The notes: generated by a model not told the origin, from the sequence alone. Positions 36,009 to 44,983 are shown, numbered from the stretch's first letter. The stretch is 64,000 nucleotides of DNA from Akkermansiaceae bacterium UBA5688 (GCA_002420315.1 DIHU01000219.1:31890-95889), one strand, 5' to 3'. Numbers and translations are program-made.

Positions 36009-38393
36009 ATGAACGTTTCGCTCACCTGGCTTAAAGAACGCCTCGATTTTGGCTCCCGCTCGCTCGAAGAAGTCTGCGACCTGCTAACCTTTGCTGGCAT
36101 CGAAATCGAAGGCCTCCAAGAAATAGGTGTCAAGAGCGACCAAATTGTGGTGGCCGAAATCAAGGAAGCAGTCCAACACCCTGACGCCGACCGACTCAAA
36201 GTCACTAAAGTTGACGCCGGCGAAGGCTCGCTTCGTCAGATTGTATGCGGTGCCACTAACTACAAAGTCGGTGATAAAGTTCCATGCTGCCTCCCCGGAG
36301 CCGCTCTGCCCGGCGGATTTAAGATCGGCGAAACCAAAATGCGCGGAGTTGAATCCAAAGGCATGCTCGCTGCCGGATCCGAAATCGGCCTCACCGATAA
36401 GGAAGACGGCCTTCTCATTCTCGATTCCGATTTCAAAGTCGGAACCCCCGTCAAAGACCTTTTCGATTCCGATACCCTCATCGAAGTCGAAATTACACCA
36501 AACCGTCCCGACCTCCTTTCCCACTCCGGCCTAGCCCGTGAACTTGCCGCGCTTCTTCACACCGAAACCAAGCCGATCGTGAAATCGCAGCCCACCGAAC
36601 TCGCTGAAGATTCTGGAGTCGTCACCGTCGATTCCACGACTTGCCCATTCTATTCTGTCCTCAGTATTAAAGGAGTCAAAGTCTCTCCAAGCCCGGATTG
36701 GCTTGTAAAGAAACTTAAAGCCATTGGCCTTCGTCCCATCAATAACATCGTTGATATTACAAACTATGTCCTCCACGAAATCGGCCAACCGCTTCATGCC
36801 TTCGACGCTCGTAAGGTCAATGGAGCTATTCACGTTCGCCAAGCCTCCGAGGACGAAGAATTCAAAGCCCTCGATGAAGAAACCTACGCCCTCAAAGACA
36901 TCGACTGCGTCATCTCTGACCAATCTGGCACACCCCTCGCTCTCGCTGGAATCATGGGCGGGCTCGACAGCGGAGTCACTGATTCCACTACCGAGATCCT
37001 CCTCGAGTCTGCTTATTTTACCACTTCTGAGATCCGCCGGAGCTCCCGTCGTCTCTTTCTGACATCTGATTCCTCCTATCGCTTCGAGCGCGGAGTCGAT
37101 CCTCAACAAGTCTTGCCCGCCTCGGCCCTTGCGGCCGCCCTCATTCTTGAAATCGCCGGTGGTGAAATCTCTCCGCGAACCATAACTGCCGGACACCTTC
37201 CTAAAGAACTCCCGTCGGTCAAACTCGACGTAGGTCGTATGCTACAGCTCATGGACAACAGCATCTCACTAGAAGACGCTGGAACCATCCTCACTCGCCT
37301 CGGTCTTTCTTCATCTGATCTTGAAACCTGGAAAATTCCAAGCTGGCGCGGCGACCTAGAACGTTCCGCTGACCTTGTCGAAGAAATCGCCCGCACCCAC
37401 GGACTTGAAAATATCCCATCCCGCACCGGTGGAACTGCCGTCGACGAAAGTAAAACCGACCGCGACTACGACCTCCTCCTCGATTTCAAAAAGAATCTAG
37501 TTGTATTAGGCTTTCACGAGAGCCAAACCATCAAATTGATCGCCGAAAGCCAACTTCGTGACTGCCTCCCGCTTCGACCAATCCAGGACGGCGATCTCAT
37601 AAAAGTGACCCGCCCAATCAGCGAAGATCACACCATTCTGCGTCCCTCACTCACTCCTGGGCTCATAGCCACCGCGGAAAACAATCTTCGGCAAGGCGCC
37701 AAAACCCTTCGCTTTTTCGAAGCTGGACGCCAGTTTCGAAACGTCGGTGGTGGCAAAGCCACCGATCTCGAAGCCGATTCTATCGCAATTCTCCTCGGCG
37801 GAGAAGCCAGCCCTCTCTCTTGGACTCGTAGTAAGAGTCGCGAACTTGATCTTTACGATCTTAAAGCCGCCATCCAAGCCGCACTCGGTAATCGTTCAAT
37901 TCAATTCACAACCCGTGCTTGCGATGGCTTCCTTCTCAGCGGAGACATTCAACTCAGCGGAAAACCGATTGGTACATTTGCTCAAGTCATGCCCTCCCGA
38001 GCTCGTGAGATCAGCTTTAAAGCTCCCATCTATCTCGCAGAGCTCGATCAAAAAAAGGTCCTTGGAATCAAAAAAGATATGTTCCAAATCGAACCCCTTC
38101 CTCAATTTCCTGGATCGAGCCGTGACATCGCAATGGAGCTCCCCATCGAAACCAGTAATGCTGAGATCGAAAAAGCCCTCGGCAAACACAGCGACCCCCT
38201 GCTGGTATCAGCCACTTGCTTCGACCAATTCCACGATCCCTCTGGAAAAAAAATGCCCGCTGATAAACGTTCTATCGCTTACTCATTTGGCTATCGATCT
38301 GATAAGGGCACGATGAAACAAAAGGAAGTTGACGCTGCACACGACAAACTTCGAGCGCACCTCGAGAAGACCCTACCCGTCACCTTCCGCTAA
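36009..38393 (+). CDS. pheT: phenylalanyl-tRNA synthetase beta subunit
   Basis: A 794-residue PheT, the editing subunit that also carries the tRNA-binding N-terminus. It begins MNVSLTWLKERLDF, then has the tRNA-binding EMAP-like segment (VVAEIKEAVQHPDADRLKVTKVDAG), B3/B4 editing-domain features around residues 200-400 (RPINNIVDITNYVLHEIGQPLHAFD), the B5 domain (ITPNRPDLLSHSGLARELAAL), and the C-terminal anticodon-binding domain (FPGSSRDIAMELP, AYSFGYRSDKGT). The length is normal. pheS is not in this window, so the two subunits are unlinked here. The 238 bases upstream hold no visible T-box or attenuator, only a possible promoter. Confidence 0.96.
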   Translation: MNVSLTWLKERLDFGSRSLEEVCDLLTFAGIEIEGLQEIGVKSDQIVVAEIKEAVQHPDADRLKVTKVDAGEGSLRQIVCGATNYKVGDKVPCCLPGAALPGGFKIGETKMRGVESKGMLAAGSEIGLTDKEDGLLILDSDFKVGTPVKDLFDSDTLIEVEITPNRPDLLSHSGLARELAALLHTETKPIVKSQPTELAEDSGVVTVDSTTCPFYSVLSIKGVKVSPSPDWLVKKLKAIGLRPINNIVDITNYVLHEIGQPLHAFDARKVNGAIHVRQASEDEEFKALDEETYALKDIDCVISDQSGTPLALAGIMGGLDSGVTDSTTEILLESAYFTTSEIRRSSRRLFLTSDSSYRFERGVDPQQVLPASALAAALILEIAGGEISPRTITAGHLPKELPSVKLDVGRMLQLMDNSISLEDAGTILTRLGLSSSDLETWKIPSWRGDLERSADLVEEIARTHGLENIPSRTGGTAVDESKTDRDYDLLLDFKKNLVVLGFHESQTIKLIAESQLRDCLPLRPIQDGDLIKVTRPISEDHTILRPSLTPGLIATAENNLRQGAKTLRFFEAGRQFRNVGGGKATDLEADSIAILLGGEASPLSWTRSKSRELDLYDLKAAIQAALGNRSIQFTTRACDGFLLSGDIQLSGKPIGTFAQVMPSRAREISFKAPIYLAELDQKKVLGIKKDMFQIEPLPQFPGSSRDIAMELPIETSNAEIEKALGKHSDPLLVSATCFDQFHDPSGKKMPADKRSIAYSFGYRSDKGTMKQKEVDAAHDKLRAHLEKTLPVTFR

Positions 38394-38573
38394 GGCCGGC
38401 GTTCAAATGGATGCGCAAGTTCTAAGGAAAGCGATTTCCCTTGCGTCCAAGTAAAAAAATCGACCATTCCTCCTCTGTTTGCCTCTTATGCAATACAGTC
38501 TTCAGCATAGAAGCAGCTAAAGTAATTCGAAACTAGATTATCGCCGCGTCGAAACCCACCGAAGACGAGAGGA

Positions 38574-39293
38574 TTAGTCCCCGTAACGATAGTGCCCTTT
38601 AATCGAGTAATCAAAGAGCTTATTTTCCCATCGAGGACCGTCACCTATGTTGTGGACCACCCATTTTTCGGTTTTTTTGACACCCGGACCTGGAACCACC
38701 ATCCCAATATGTTTGTTCCCATCCAATAACTGCCAAATAACAATATCACCAAAACTGTAGTCCTCTGAATCCTGAGTCACACCCAAAACCTGCCCCTTAC
38801 GGGTAAAAAAGCGTTGTAGGTTCTGAACCCGCCGGTGATCGATATTGGTATCTGGTGCTTTGGAACCGAAAATCTGTGGATATGCGTAAAAGTTCTCTCT
38901 AAGATCAGCGTGAAGTTCAACCTGGAGATCGATCTCAAGACTCCGATACGACCTCACGATCAAATCCTCCGCTTTCCCACGATTTGGAGCAATATCGCCG
39001 TTGGGAAAATCAATTTTGAAATATGACCCATCGTAATTAACCTGAGCTTGGGTCCGTTCAAGAGCCGCCGCTGCCAATCGGGAGCCAAAATCACCATCTG
39101 ATTCAAGCGTCGTGATGGATTCACGAACATTAGCAGGTGAGGTCAAATCAGTTTGAGCACGCAGAAAAGGGATCAAAGGGCGTAGAAAGAAACTACCCAG
39201 AGCGACCGCAAAAGCAACGAGAAGCCAGCCTCCAAATGAGCTTCTGCGCTTTTTTTTCACCGGGGCAGCCCCGATATACTCAATTGGTCTCAT
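38574..39293 (-). CDS. DUF1287 protein lacking the conserved cysteine
   Basis: A 239-residue protein with an N-terminal membrane segment (SSFGGWLLVAFAVALGSFFL) and a DUF1287 domain from about residue 85. The domain is clear: FKIDFPNGDIAPNRG, LIVRSYRSLEIDLQVELHADL, NIDHRRVQNLQRFFTRKG, and GDIVIWQLLDGNKHIGMVV. In this family the segment after PxRG is normally VCTD, with a cysteine that is probably catalytic. Here it reads KAED, so the cysteine position is Ala108. The histidine of KHIG (H195) remains. It may be an inactive or divergent member. Divergent from the CBM9-like gene. Confidence 0.78.
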   Translation of the reverse strand: MRPIEYIGAAPVKKKRRSSFGGWLLVAFAVALGSFFLRPLIPFLRAQTDLTSPANVRESITTLESDGDFGSRLAAAALERTQAQVNYDGSYFKIDFPNGDIAPNRGKAEDLIVRSYRSLEIDLQVELHADLRENFYAYPQIFGSKAPDTNIDHRRVQNLQRFFTRKGQVLGVTQDSEDYSFGDIVIWQLLDGNKHIGMVVPGPGVKKTEKWVVHNIGDGPRWENKLFDYSIKGHYRYGD

Positions 39294-39300
39294 TAAACTT

Positions 39301-40005
39301 ATGTTTGATACTAAGAAGTCTCATATTTCTACGGTTGTGACGAGTGAAAATCTGTCGTTCTTCTTGAGAAAAAAGATATTTTTTCATCTTGTAGGGCCCG
39401 TGGAGCAAGTTGCTGTCATTTTTGCAGAAGAAACCCCAACTTTTTTCGAGCTTGAGCGTCATGGGGTCATTCTTCTAACAGATTGGTCAGGCTCGAAAAT
39501 TACAAATTTTCCAAAGTTTCTTTTCTGGATCGATCAAACTCATTTTCACTTTCTGGTAAGCCAAGAGGGAACCCCTGGCCTGAATCATCCGGACAGCCGA
39601 TCGGGGCATTATCAATCCGAACTTTGGAAATATGATGTCGCAGAATTTTTCCTGCTTTCATCCGATAAAAACCGATATCTCGAATTCAACCTTGCTCCGA
39701 ACGGTGGATGGTGGTCGAGCGGATTTTGCGCCCCTTCGATACCTGCTCCGGGCGAACCATTACCTATTCCTAATGTGCAAACCTCAGGAGAGGTGAATCG
39801 CGATGGCTGGCGGGCTCGCGCTAGCATTCCATTGTCATGGTTACAAAAAAACTACGGATTCAGTAAATCAACATGCCTAAACGCCTGCTTTATCCTGAAT
39901 TCGCCCGACCAAATCTTTGTCAGTGCCGGCAATCTTGGGGATGGAAACCCCGACTATCACCGCCCAAAACAATTCCCTCCCCTCGATCCGATCACTCTCG
40001 CGTGA
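39301..40005 (+). CDS. CBM9-like carbohydrate-binding protein, unknown role
   Basis: A 234-residue protein with a CBM9/DOMON-like beta-sandwich appearance: TDWSGSKITNFPKFLFWIDQTH, ELWKYDVAEFFLLSSDKNRYLEFNLAPNGGWWSS and RASIPLSWLQKNYGF. The aromatic residues in these strands resemble sugar-binding CBM9 domains and many small verrucomicrobial proteins of the same type. No signal peptide is visible, so a later start is possible. The ATG at 39301 is only 7 bases from the divergent start at 39293, so at least one of the two starts is probably wrong. The GT9 gene follows 31 bases later. Confidence 0.6.
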   Translation: MFDTKKSHISTVVTSENLSFFLRKKIFFHLVGPVEQVAVIFAEETPTFFELERHGVILLTDWSGSKITNFPKFLFWIDQTHFHFLVSQEGTPGLNHPDSRSGHYQSELWKYDVAEFFLLSSDKNRYLEFNLAPNGGWWSSGFCAPSIPAPGEPLPIPNVQTSGEVNRDGWRARASIPLSWLQKNYGFSKSTCLNACFILNSPDQIFVSAGNLGDGNPDYHRPKQFPPLDPITLA

Positions 40006-40036
40006 CATCTTGGCTCATCCCCCCTATCTTCCGCTC

Positions 40037-41032
40037 ATGCCCGAAACGTCTCAGGCCGTGCTTTCCCAAGACCGACCTTACCTCCAGTTGAACGAAGGTT
40101 ACCTGGCAATCGCTTCACCTAATTCTATCGCGGAGGCTTGTTTTAGCATTCCTGCAGTTCGAGGAATTCAAGCCGTCCGGATTGCAGTGGTGGCAAACCA
40201 TGAAACAGCTCCATTATGGCGTAAGGTTGACGAAGTCAGCCGAGTCGTTGAGCATTCTCGCTCTGATTCTGCCCGAAAGATCATTAATTTAATTAGAGAA
40301 TCTAATTTAAATATCGAGTCTGCGATTGCTTGGGAAGATAGCTCCGCAGCGCAAGCATTTGCTAAAATTGGAGTCAAAAATCGCCTTGGCTTCCCTATTA
40401 AAAAGCTGGTCAGACATCTCACTCAATCTGTAGCGATCACCCAAAAGCCCGGACCCGTAGTTCATCGCGTCCAGAGCTACCTCCACTTTGTTAAAAAATT
40501 GGGATTTGACCCTTTCCATGCTGTTTATTTCGCCCCTCCAACAAGACCTCAAGCACCAGACCTTCCAATTCTTGCGATCTCACCTGGATCCGATTTTGGA
40601 GATGCTGCCGAGTGGCCAATTGATCGTTTCACAGAATTAGCCAGAGAGTTCTCTGGCAGATTTGATCTCGCGATCGTTGCACACCCTGACCGACCAGAAC
40701 CCGCTCTCGATCTCGCAAAATCTCTCGGCAAGGTCATCTGCTCATACGAAGGCGCTGAGCTAATCAATTTCCTGGCGACCTGCCACGGGCTTATCGCAAG
40801 CGATAGTTCCATTCCGCACCTCGCCTCTTTCGTAGGGACACCTTCACTTGTCTTCTTTGGCCCGAACGAACCCGAATGGCGACGACCTCTCGGTAAAATT
40901 CACCAAGTTATTTATGAACACGTTGCCTGTAGCGGCTGCTTCTTGAACAAATGCCCCTTAGATCATCGATGCATGACTGAGATCACATCAGCTAAAGCCC
41001 TGGCCAAAGCTCGCGCTCTTTTCGGCGAATAA
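40037..41032 (+). CDS. GT9 family glycosyltransferase (heptosyltransferase-like)
   Basis: A 331-residue member of GT9, the family of LPS heptosyltransferases. The C-terminal half has LAISPGSDFGDAAEWPIDRFTELARE, ASDSSIPHLASFVGTPSLVFFGPNEPEWRRP and a cysteine-rich tail (VACSGCFLNKCPLDHRCM) typical of the family. The donor could be ADP-heptose or another nucleotide sugar. The frame is open to 39917, inside the preceding gene; I chose the ATG at 40037 because it lies after that gene's stop. Role: probably adds a core or O-antigen sugar. Confidence 0.85.
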   Translation: MPETSQAVLSQDRPYLQLNEGYLAIASPNSIAEACFSIPAVRGIQAVRIAVVANHETAPLWRKVDEVSRVVEHSRSDSARKIINLIRESNLNIESAIAWEDSSAAQAFAKIGVKNRLGFPIKKLVRHLTQSVAITQKPGPVVHRVQSYLHFVKKLGFDPFHAVYFAPPTRPQAPDLPILAISPGSDFGDAAEWPIDRFTELAREFSGRFDLAIVAHPDRPEPALDLAKSLGKVICSYEGAELINFLATCHGLIASDSSIPHLASFVGTPSLVFFGPNEPEWRRPLGKIHQVIYEHVACSGCFLNKCPLDHRCMTEITSAKALAKARALFGE

Positions 41033-41035
41033 ATA

Positions 41036-41069
41036 AGCACCTGCGATCTCCAGAATAGCTGCAGGTGCT
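41036..41069. terminator. bidirectional intrinsic terminator between GT9 and DUF2017
   Basis: A perfect 9-base inverted repeat, AGCACCTGC (41036-41044) and GCAGGTGCT (41061-41069), with a 16-base spacer. It sits between two convergent genes (stops 41032 and 41082). The T-rich flank is better on the minus strand (TATTTATT) than on the plus strand, so it more clearly serves the ispG-clpS-DUF2017 operon. Confidence 0.5.
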
Positions 41070-41081
41070 CTGACGATTTAT

Positions 41082-41531
41082 TCAATCACCCATTACATAT
41101 TGAAGCAACAAGCCCTGAATGTGGCTGTAAAAGTTATTTCGGAAGTAAGCTGCACGCGCCGAGGAATCTTCAAGCATTTTTGGATCTACATCTTCACGGG
41201 CCCCAAATCTGTATTTGTCTTCCAGAGCCAGCCGAGCCTGATTCAGGGCACCATACCAGACATCAACACTACCCTTCAGAATATGAATTTCATCTTCCTC
41301 TTCTTTAGCCCTCATCACCTCCTTCACTACAGTGATTCGCTGCTTTGAAAACTCTTCGGCTAGTTCAGGAGCCACAATTTCGTCCCACATCGAGTCCTCA
41401 TCCATCAATCCAGCAAGCCTTCCCGCCAAATCAGAATCACTATCCCCCGCGATCCCAATCAGAAGCATCCAATCGTGCTCCGTTTCAGGCACAAGCTTTA
41501 ATCCACCAGCAACTGTTGGTCCTACTGTCAT
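41082..41531 (-). CDS. DUF2017-like protein next to clpS
   Basis: A 149-residue helical protein. Its ending (WYGALNQARLALEDKYRFG, then SHIQGLLLQYVMGD) resembles the DUF2017 family, whose actinobacterial members sit beside clpS. Here too it overlaps clpS by 4 bases (ATGA). Function unknown; conserved proximity suggests a link to N-degron proteolysis or ClpS regulation. The assignment rests on pattern plus context, so I rate it moderately. It is the last gene of an operon with ispG and clpS. Confidence 0.6.
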   Translation of the reverse strand: MTVGPTVAGGLKLVPETEHDWMLLIGIAGDSDSDLAGRLAGLMDEDSMWDEIVAPELAEEFSKQRITVVKEVMRAKEEEDEIHILKGSVDVWYGALNQARLALEDKYRFGAREDVDPKMLEDSSARAAYFRNNFYSHIQGLLLQYVMGD

Positions 41532-41818
41532 TCTGCTCTATCAAGAGTGGCGTGTAGTTGAGCGCTGTGGAGTTGGTTCACATACATTTCCGCTTTCTCA
41601 CGATTCCCACTCCAAACAACGGCTCTACCTTTTTGATGCACGGCCATCATCAGTTCCTCTGCTTTCTCCCTTGAGAAACCAAAGATATTGGTAAGGACGC
41701 GACTCACATACTCCATCAGATTCACCGGATCATCTAAAACGACCACCTGCCAAGGCTTATCAGACTTTTTCTTAATCCTCGCTCGAGTCTCAGGAGCCGG
41801 GGCATCTACCGCATCCAT
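41528..41818 (-). CDS. clpS: ClpS-type N-degron adaptor of the ClpAP/ClpCP protease
   Basis: A 96-residue ClpS that should deliver substrates with N-terminal destabilising residues to a Clp AAA+ unfoldase. It carries PWQVVVLDDPVNLMEYV (the actinobacterial-like DPVNLM form), then FGFSREKAEELMMAVHQKGRAVVWSG. In E. coli ClpS the substrate amino group is held by Asn34, Asp35 and His66. The equivalent residues here are Asp29, Asp30 and His61, with identical spacing, so the Asn has changed to Asp. Starts 3 bases after ispG ends. Confidence 0.88.
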   Translation of the reverse strand: MDAVDAPAPETRARIKKKSDKPWQVVVLDDPVNLMEYVSRVLTNIFGFSREKAEELMMAVHQKGRAVVWSGNREKAEMYVNQLHSAQLHATLDRAE

Positions 41819-41821
41819 GAC

Positions 41822-43594
41822 CTAGGCTTCCACAACTTCTTCTGGCGCATCTACCCAGCGCCCGTGTTCACGAATTAAATCCTGCAATCTTTCAACCGCT
41901 TCACCCTCCGGGATATTAAATTTTACGGCCTGCTTACCGACATAAAGATTGATCTTACCTGGAGCTCCACCGACATAACCAAAGTCGGCGTCCGCCATCT
42001 CCCCAGGTCCATTTACAATACATCCCATGACTGCAATTCGGACCCCTTTTAAATGTCCAGTAGCTTCACGGATTTTTTGGGTCGTTTCTTGAAGGTTAAA
42101 TAAGGTGCGTCCACAGCTCGGACACGCGACATAGTCAGTCTTGAAAATTCGTGCGCCCGCAGCCTGAAGAATATTGTAGGAAAGTCTAAGTGATTGCCCC
42201 GGAGCTTCTTCGCCCTGCACCAAAATCGCGTCTCCAATTCCATCGCAAATCAACGAACCCAAATTCATTGAAGCTTTCAACAAAGTAGGAAGAAAATCAG
42301 CCCCTGCATCATTCGATGGAGCGAGTGTGTCCTTAAGCAAAATTGAATGCCGGGCATCCGCCTTCGCTGCCAACAGGCGGAAAGCGTAAATGGCAGGAAG
42401 ATTCAACCCATCCTTTACTGTGAGCAATCTCGACTCATCCGACTGATTGATTTTTGAGATTATCTCATCTTCCCGGGGGTCAAGCTCTACCACACCGGAG
42501 TCCTCGCTGACAATTTCCGGCTTAAAATCGCCCATCTGATCAATCTTGTGAGCCACCGAATCCCACTTCTTACGGGAAGTGAAAACACGCATCAATTCAG
42601 TGCCGCCCAAAGATAGCCCCGCCATTCGTTGGACGCTGCTCTTCCGGCGCTCGTATTCAAAAGAATTCCAAGATTCCTTCACTTCCGTCTCATATCCACC
42701 CTCCGGAATCGCTCTTACTAAAGCCTGCGCAACCGGGACCTCATGCACTGCATCTTCTGTCAAACTCACGCGAATGGTATCCCCGATGCCGTCCGCCAGC
42801 AAACTCCCGATGCCAATTGCACTCTTAATACGGCCATCCTCACCGTCACCCGCTTCGGTCACCCCCAAATGAAGCGGATAATTCCAATCGGAACCTTCCG
42901 CTTCAAGCCGTGCCACCAACAAGCGGTATGCTTCAATCATGACCTTTGGATTGGAAGCCTTCATCGAAAAGACAAAATTATGAAAATCCTCCTCCCGAGC
43001 GATCCGCGCAAACTCCAGCGCGCTTTCAACCATTCCAAGCGGAGTATCACCATAACGATTCATAATGCGGTCGGAGAGTGAACCATGATTGGTTCCGATT
43101 CTCACTGCGCGGCCGAGGTTCTTGCAAAGGGTAACCAACGGTGTGAATTCCTCCCGAATTCGGCCCAACTCTTCTTCGTATTGTTCATCGGTATATTCCC
43201 GAATTTCAAATTTTTTCTTATCTGCATAATTCCCGGGATTGACCCGCACCTTCTCCACCCACTTTGCCGCCTCAAAAGCCGCATCAGGCTTAAAGTGAAT
43301 ATCCGCGACTAAGGGAACTCCGCAATTAGCAGCCCGAACTCCATCACGAATATTCTCGAGATTTTCAGCATACTTCCGTGTTTGGGCTGTAATCCTAACC
43401 ACCTCACAACCCGCATCTGATAGCTGAAGCACCTCCTTAACACAGGCCTCGGTATCACGGGTGTCCGAAGTAATCATCGATTGGACCAAGACAGGATTAC
43501 CGCCGCCCACTTTCACGTTCCCAAAGGTTACCTCCCGTGACTCGCGACGGGAGTAATAAAAGAGGTTTTTGCAGTAACGTAATTCGGATGCCAT
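41822..43594 (-). CDS. ispG: 4-hydroxy-3-methylbut-2-enyl diphosphate synthase (long form)
   Basis: A 590-residue IspG that carries out the penultimate step of the MEP isoprenoid pathway using a [4Fe-4S] cluster. The N-terminal TIM barrel shows VLVQSMITSDTRDT and PLVADIHFKPDAAFEAA. The C-terminal cluster domain has ACPSCGR (two Cys), VMGCIVNGPGEMADADFGYVGG (third Cys and the ligand Glu). A ~230-residue insert between the two domains makes it about 590 residues. This long form, versus 370-400 in E. coli, is known from chlamydiae, plants and some other bacteria. First gene of the operon with clpS and DUF2017. Confidence 0.95.
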   Translation of the reverse strand: MASELRYCKNLFYYSRRESREVTFGNVKVGGGNPVLVQSMITSDTRDTEACVKEVLQLSDAGCEVVRITAQTRKYAENLENIRDGVRAANCGVPLVADIHFKPDAAFEAAKWVEKVRVNPGNYADKKKFEIREYTDEQYEEELGRIREEFTPLVTLCKNLGRAVRIGTNHGSLSDRIMNRYGDTPLGMVESALEFARIAREEDFHNFVFSMKASNPKVMIEAYRLLVARLEAEGSDWNYPLHLGVTEAGDGEDGRIKSAIGIGSLLADGIGDTIRVSLTEDAVHEVPVAQALVRAIPEGGYETEVKESWNSFEYERRKSSVQRMAGLSLGGTELMRVFTSRKKWDSVAHKIDQMGDFKPEIVSEDSGVVELDPREDEIISKINQSDESRLLTVKDGLNLPAIYAFRLLAAKADARHSILLKDTLAPSNDAGADFLPTLLKASMNLGSLICDGIGDAILVQGEEAPGQSLRLSYNILQAAGARIFKTDYVACPSCGRTLFNLQETTQKIREATGHLKGVRIAVMGCIVNGPGEMADADFGYVGGAPGKINLYVGKQAVKFNIPEGEAVERLQDLIREHGRWVDAPEEVVEA

Positions 43595-44077
43595 ATAGAT
43601 GGATTAGGTTCTAAGATAAAAAAGGCCTACCCGCAACGCCCACATTCCCTGATTATCGTCATCTAGGGTTTCTCTTCCAGTTTTGCGGCCATGGCCCGGC
43701 CTTAACTGTGAATACACCTTCGATGAAGCAACTTTAAATATTGCTCCTGATATCCCCAACTTTCTTCTTCCTTGGTATTGCTGGTCTCGTGATGACGCTG
43801 AGATCCACAAAAATTCCTGAGGTGCATCTTAATAGAGAATCGTGAGACGCCCCCTCTGCGCCCAGATAGCGGAAGTCTGCTGGAGGAAATCTGCCGCTCG
43901 GATTGGATTTCTAGTTAGGGTAAAGCCAAAACCATATAGTGGCCTCCTATATTAGCCCTACGAACCATTATATTTTGCCATCAGAGTGACCATCTAAGAT
44001 TTAAAAAAACGATCGCGCAATGACTCTCTCGATTTCCCTTCTTTATTTTTTGTTCGAGAAAGACTACTTCTCTGGGT
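43595..44077. other. 483-base intergenic region, no gene recognised
   Basis: It separates ispG (minus) from the DUF6807 gene (plus), so it should hold both promoters. I find no open frame with recognisable product on either strand. There is a small 6-base inverted repeat (ATATAG/CTATAT, 43934-43952). The AT-rich stretch before 44077 is probably the promoter of the downstream gene. Otherwise I see nothing. Confidence 0.4.
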
Positions 44078-44983
44078 ATGAAATCGACTTTTTTCATCAT
44101 TTCCGCCCTCCTCGCTCAATCCGCGTTCGCCGGCTTTCGTCAGGAAAAAACCGACTCCTCCCTGAAGCTTTTTGACAGTGACATTCTGATAACAGAATAC
44201 CGGACCGACCATCATCTTCCTTACCTTTACCCACTCGTAGGCCCCACTGGGGTTGGGCTCACTCGAAACTTCCCCATGAAAAAGAACGTTGAGGGTGAGC
44301 AACCAGATCACCCCCATCATCGCTCTTTTTGGTTCACTCACGGCGACGTCAATGGACACGATTTCTGGCACTCAAAAGATCACAAGTCAAACATTGTCCA
44401 CAAGTCCTTCGGGAAATCCAAAGGTGGAACATTTTCAGTCAACCTCGAGTGGCAGCAGGACAAGGAGGTAATTCTCAAGGAAACTCGAACCTATAAATTA
44501 AGTAAGCCCAACGAAAAATCACTCGCAATCGAAGTTCACTCAACCCTGACTGCAGCAACCGAAGTGAAATTTGGCGACACCAAGGAAGGTTCCTTCGCCT
44601 TACGCGTCTCCCCCACCCTACGGCACGAAGGTAAGGTCGCAAAGGGCCACATCGCCAACTCTGAGGGTCAGATCGACAAAGATGCCTGGGGTAAGCGTGC
44701 TCGCTGGGTCAGCTACTATGGCCCCGACAGCTCCGATAAAAACGTCACAATTACTATGATGGACCACCCTTCAAACCACAATCACCCCACTTTCTGGCAC
44801 GCCCGTACTTATGGTCTTCTCACTGCAAACCCCTTTGGCGAAAAAAGCTTCACCAAAAAGGGAAACGGTAATTTCACCCTTAAGAAGGGCGATTCGCTCA
44901 CTCAGAAATACGGCCTCTTCATGCAGTCCGGAACTTTCAAAAAGGATTCCGTCGAAAAGGCCTACCAAGCCTTTGCTAAATAG
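44078..44983 (+). CDS. secreted DUF6807 (PmoA-like) protein
   Basis: A 301-residue protein with a signal peptide (MKSTFFIISALLAQSAFA). The mature part starts LLAQSAFAGFRQEKTDSSL and has the family's landmarks PTGVGLTRNFPM, HPHHRSFWFTHGDVNGHDFWH and RWVSYYGPDS. The annotation 'methane oxygenase PmoA' sometimes given to this family is a name carried over and not evidence of methane oxidation. It is a common Planctomycetes/Verrucomicrobia secreted family of unknown role. No neighbour points to a pathway. Ends 140 bases before tamB, with a weak TTGACA box at 45062. Confidence 0.85.
   Translation: MKSTFFIISALLAQSAFAGFRQEKTDSSLKLFDSDILITEYRTDHHLPYLYPLVGPTGVGLTRNFPMKKNVEGEQPDHPHHRSFWFTHGDVNGHDFWHSKDHKSNIVHKSFGKSKGGTFSVNLEWQQDKEVILKETRTYKLSKPNEKSLAIEVHSTLTAATEVKFGDTKEGSFALRVSPTLRHEGKVAKGHIANSEGQIDKDAWGKRARWVSYYGPDSSDKNVTITMMDHPSNHNHPTFWHARTYGLLTANPFGEKSFTKKGNGNFTLKKGDSLTQKYGLFMQSGTFKKDSVEKAYQAFAK

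Noticed and set aside
36084..37426. Several long minus-strand frames opposite pheT.
   Set aside because: They mirror a high-GC third position coding region; no domain is recognised and the plus-strand protein is certain.
43934..43952. Small hairpin in the ispG-DUF6807 gap.
   Set aside because: Only six pairs, no T tract; not enough to call a terminator or regulatory RNA.
44078..44983. Reading the DUF6807 gene as methane monooxygenase (PmoA).
   Set aside because: The name is carried over in databases; the protein is secreted and soluble and lacks PmoA membrane helices, and no other pmo gene is present.
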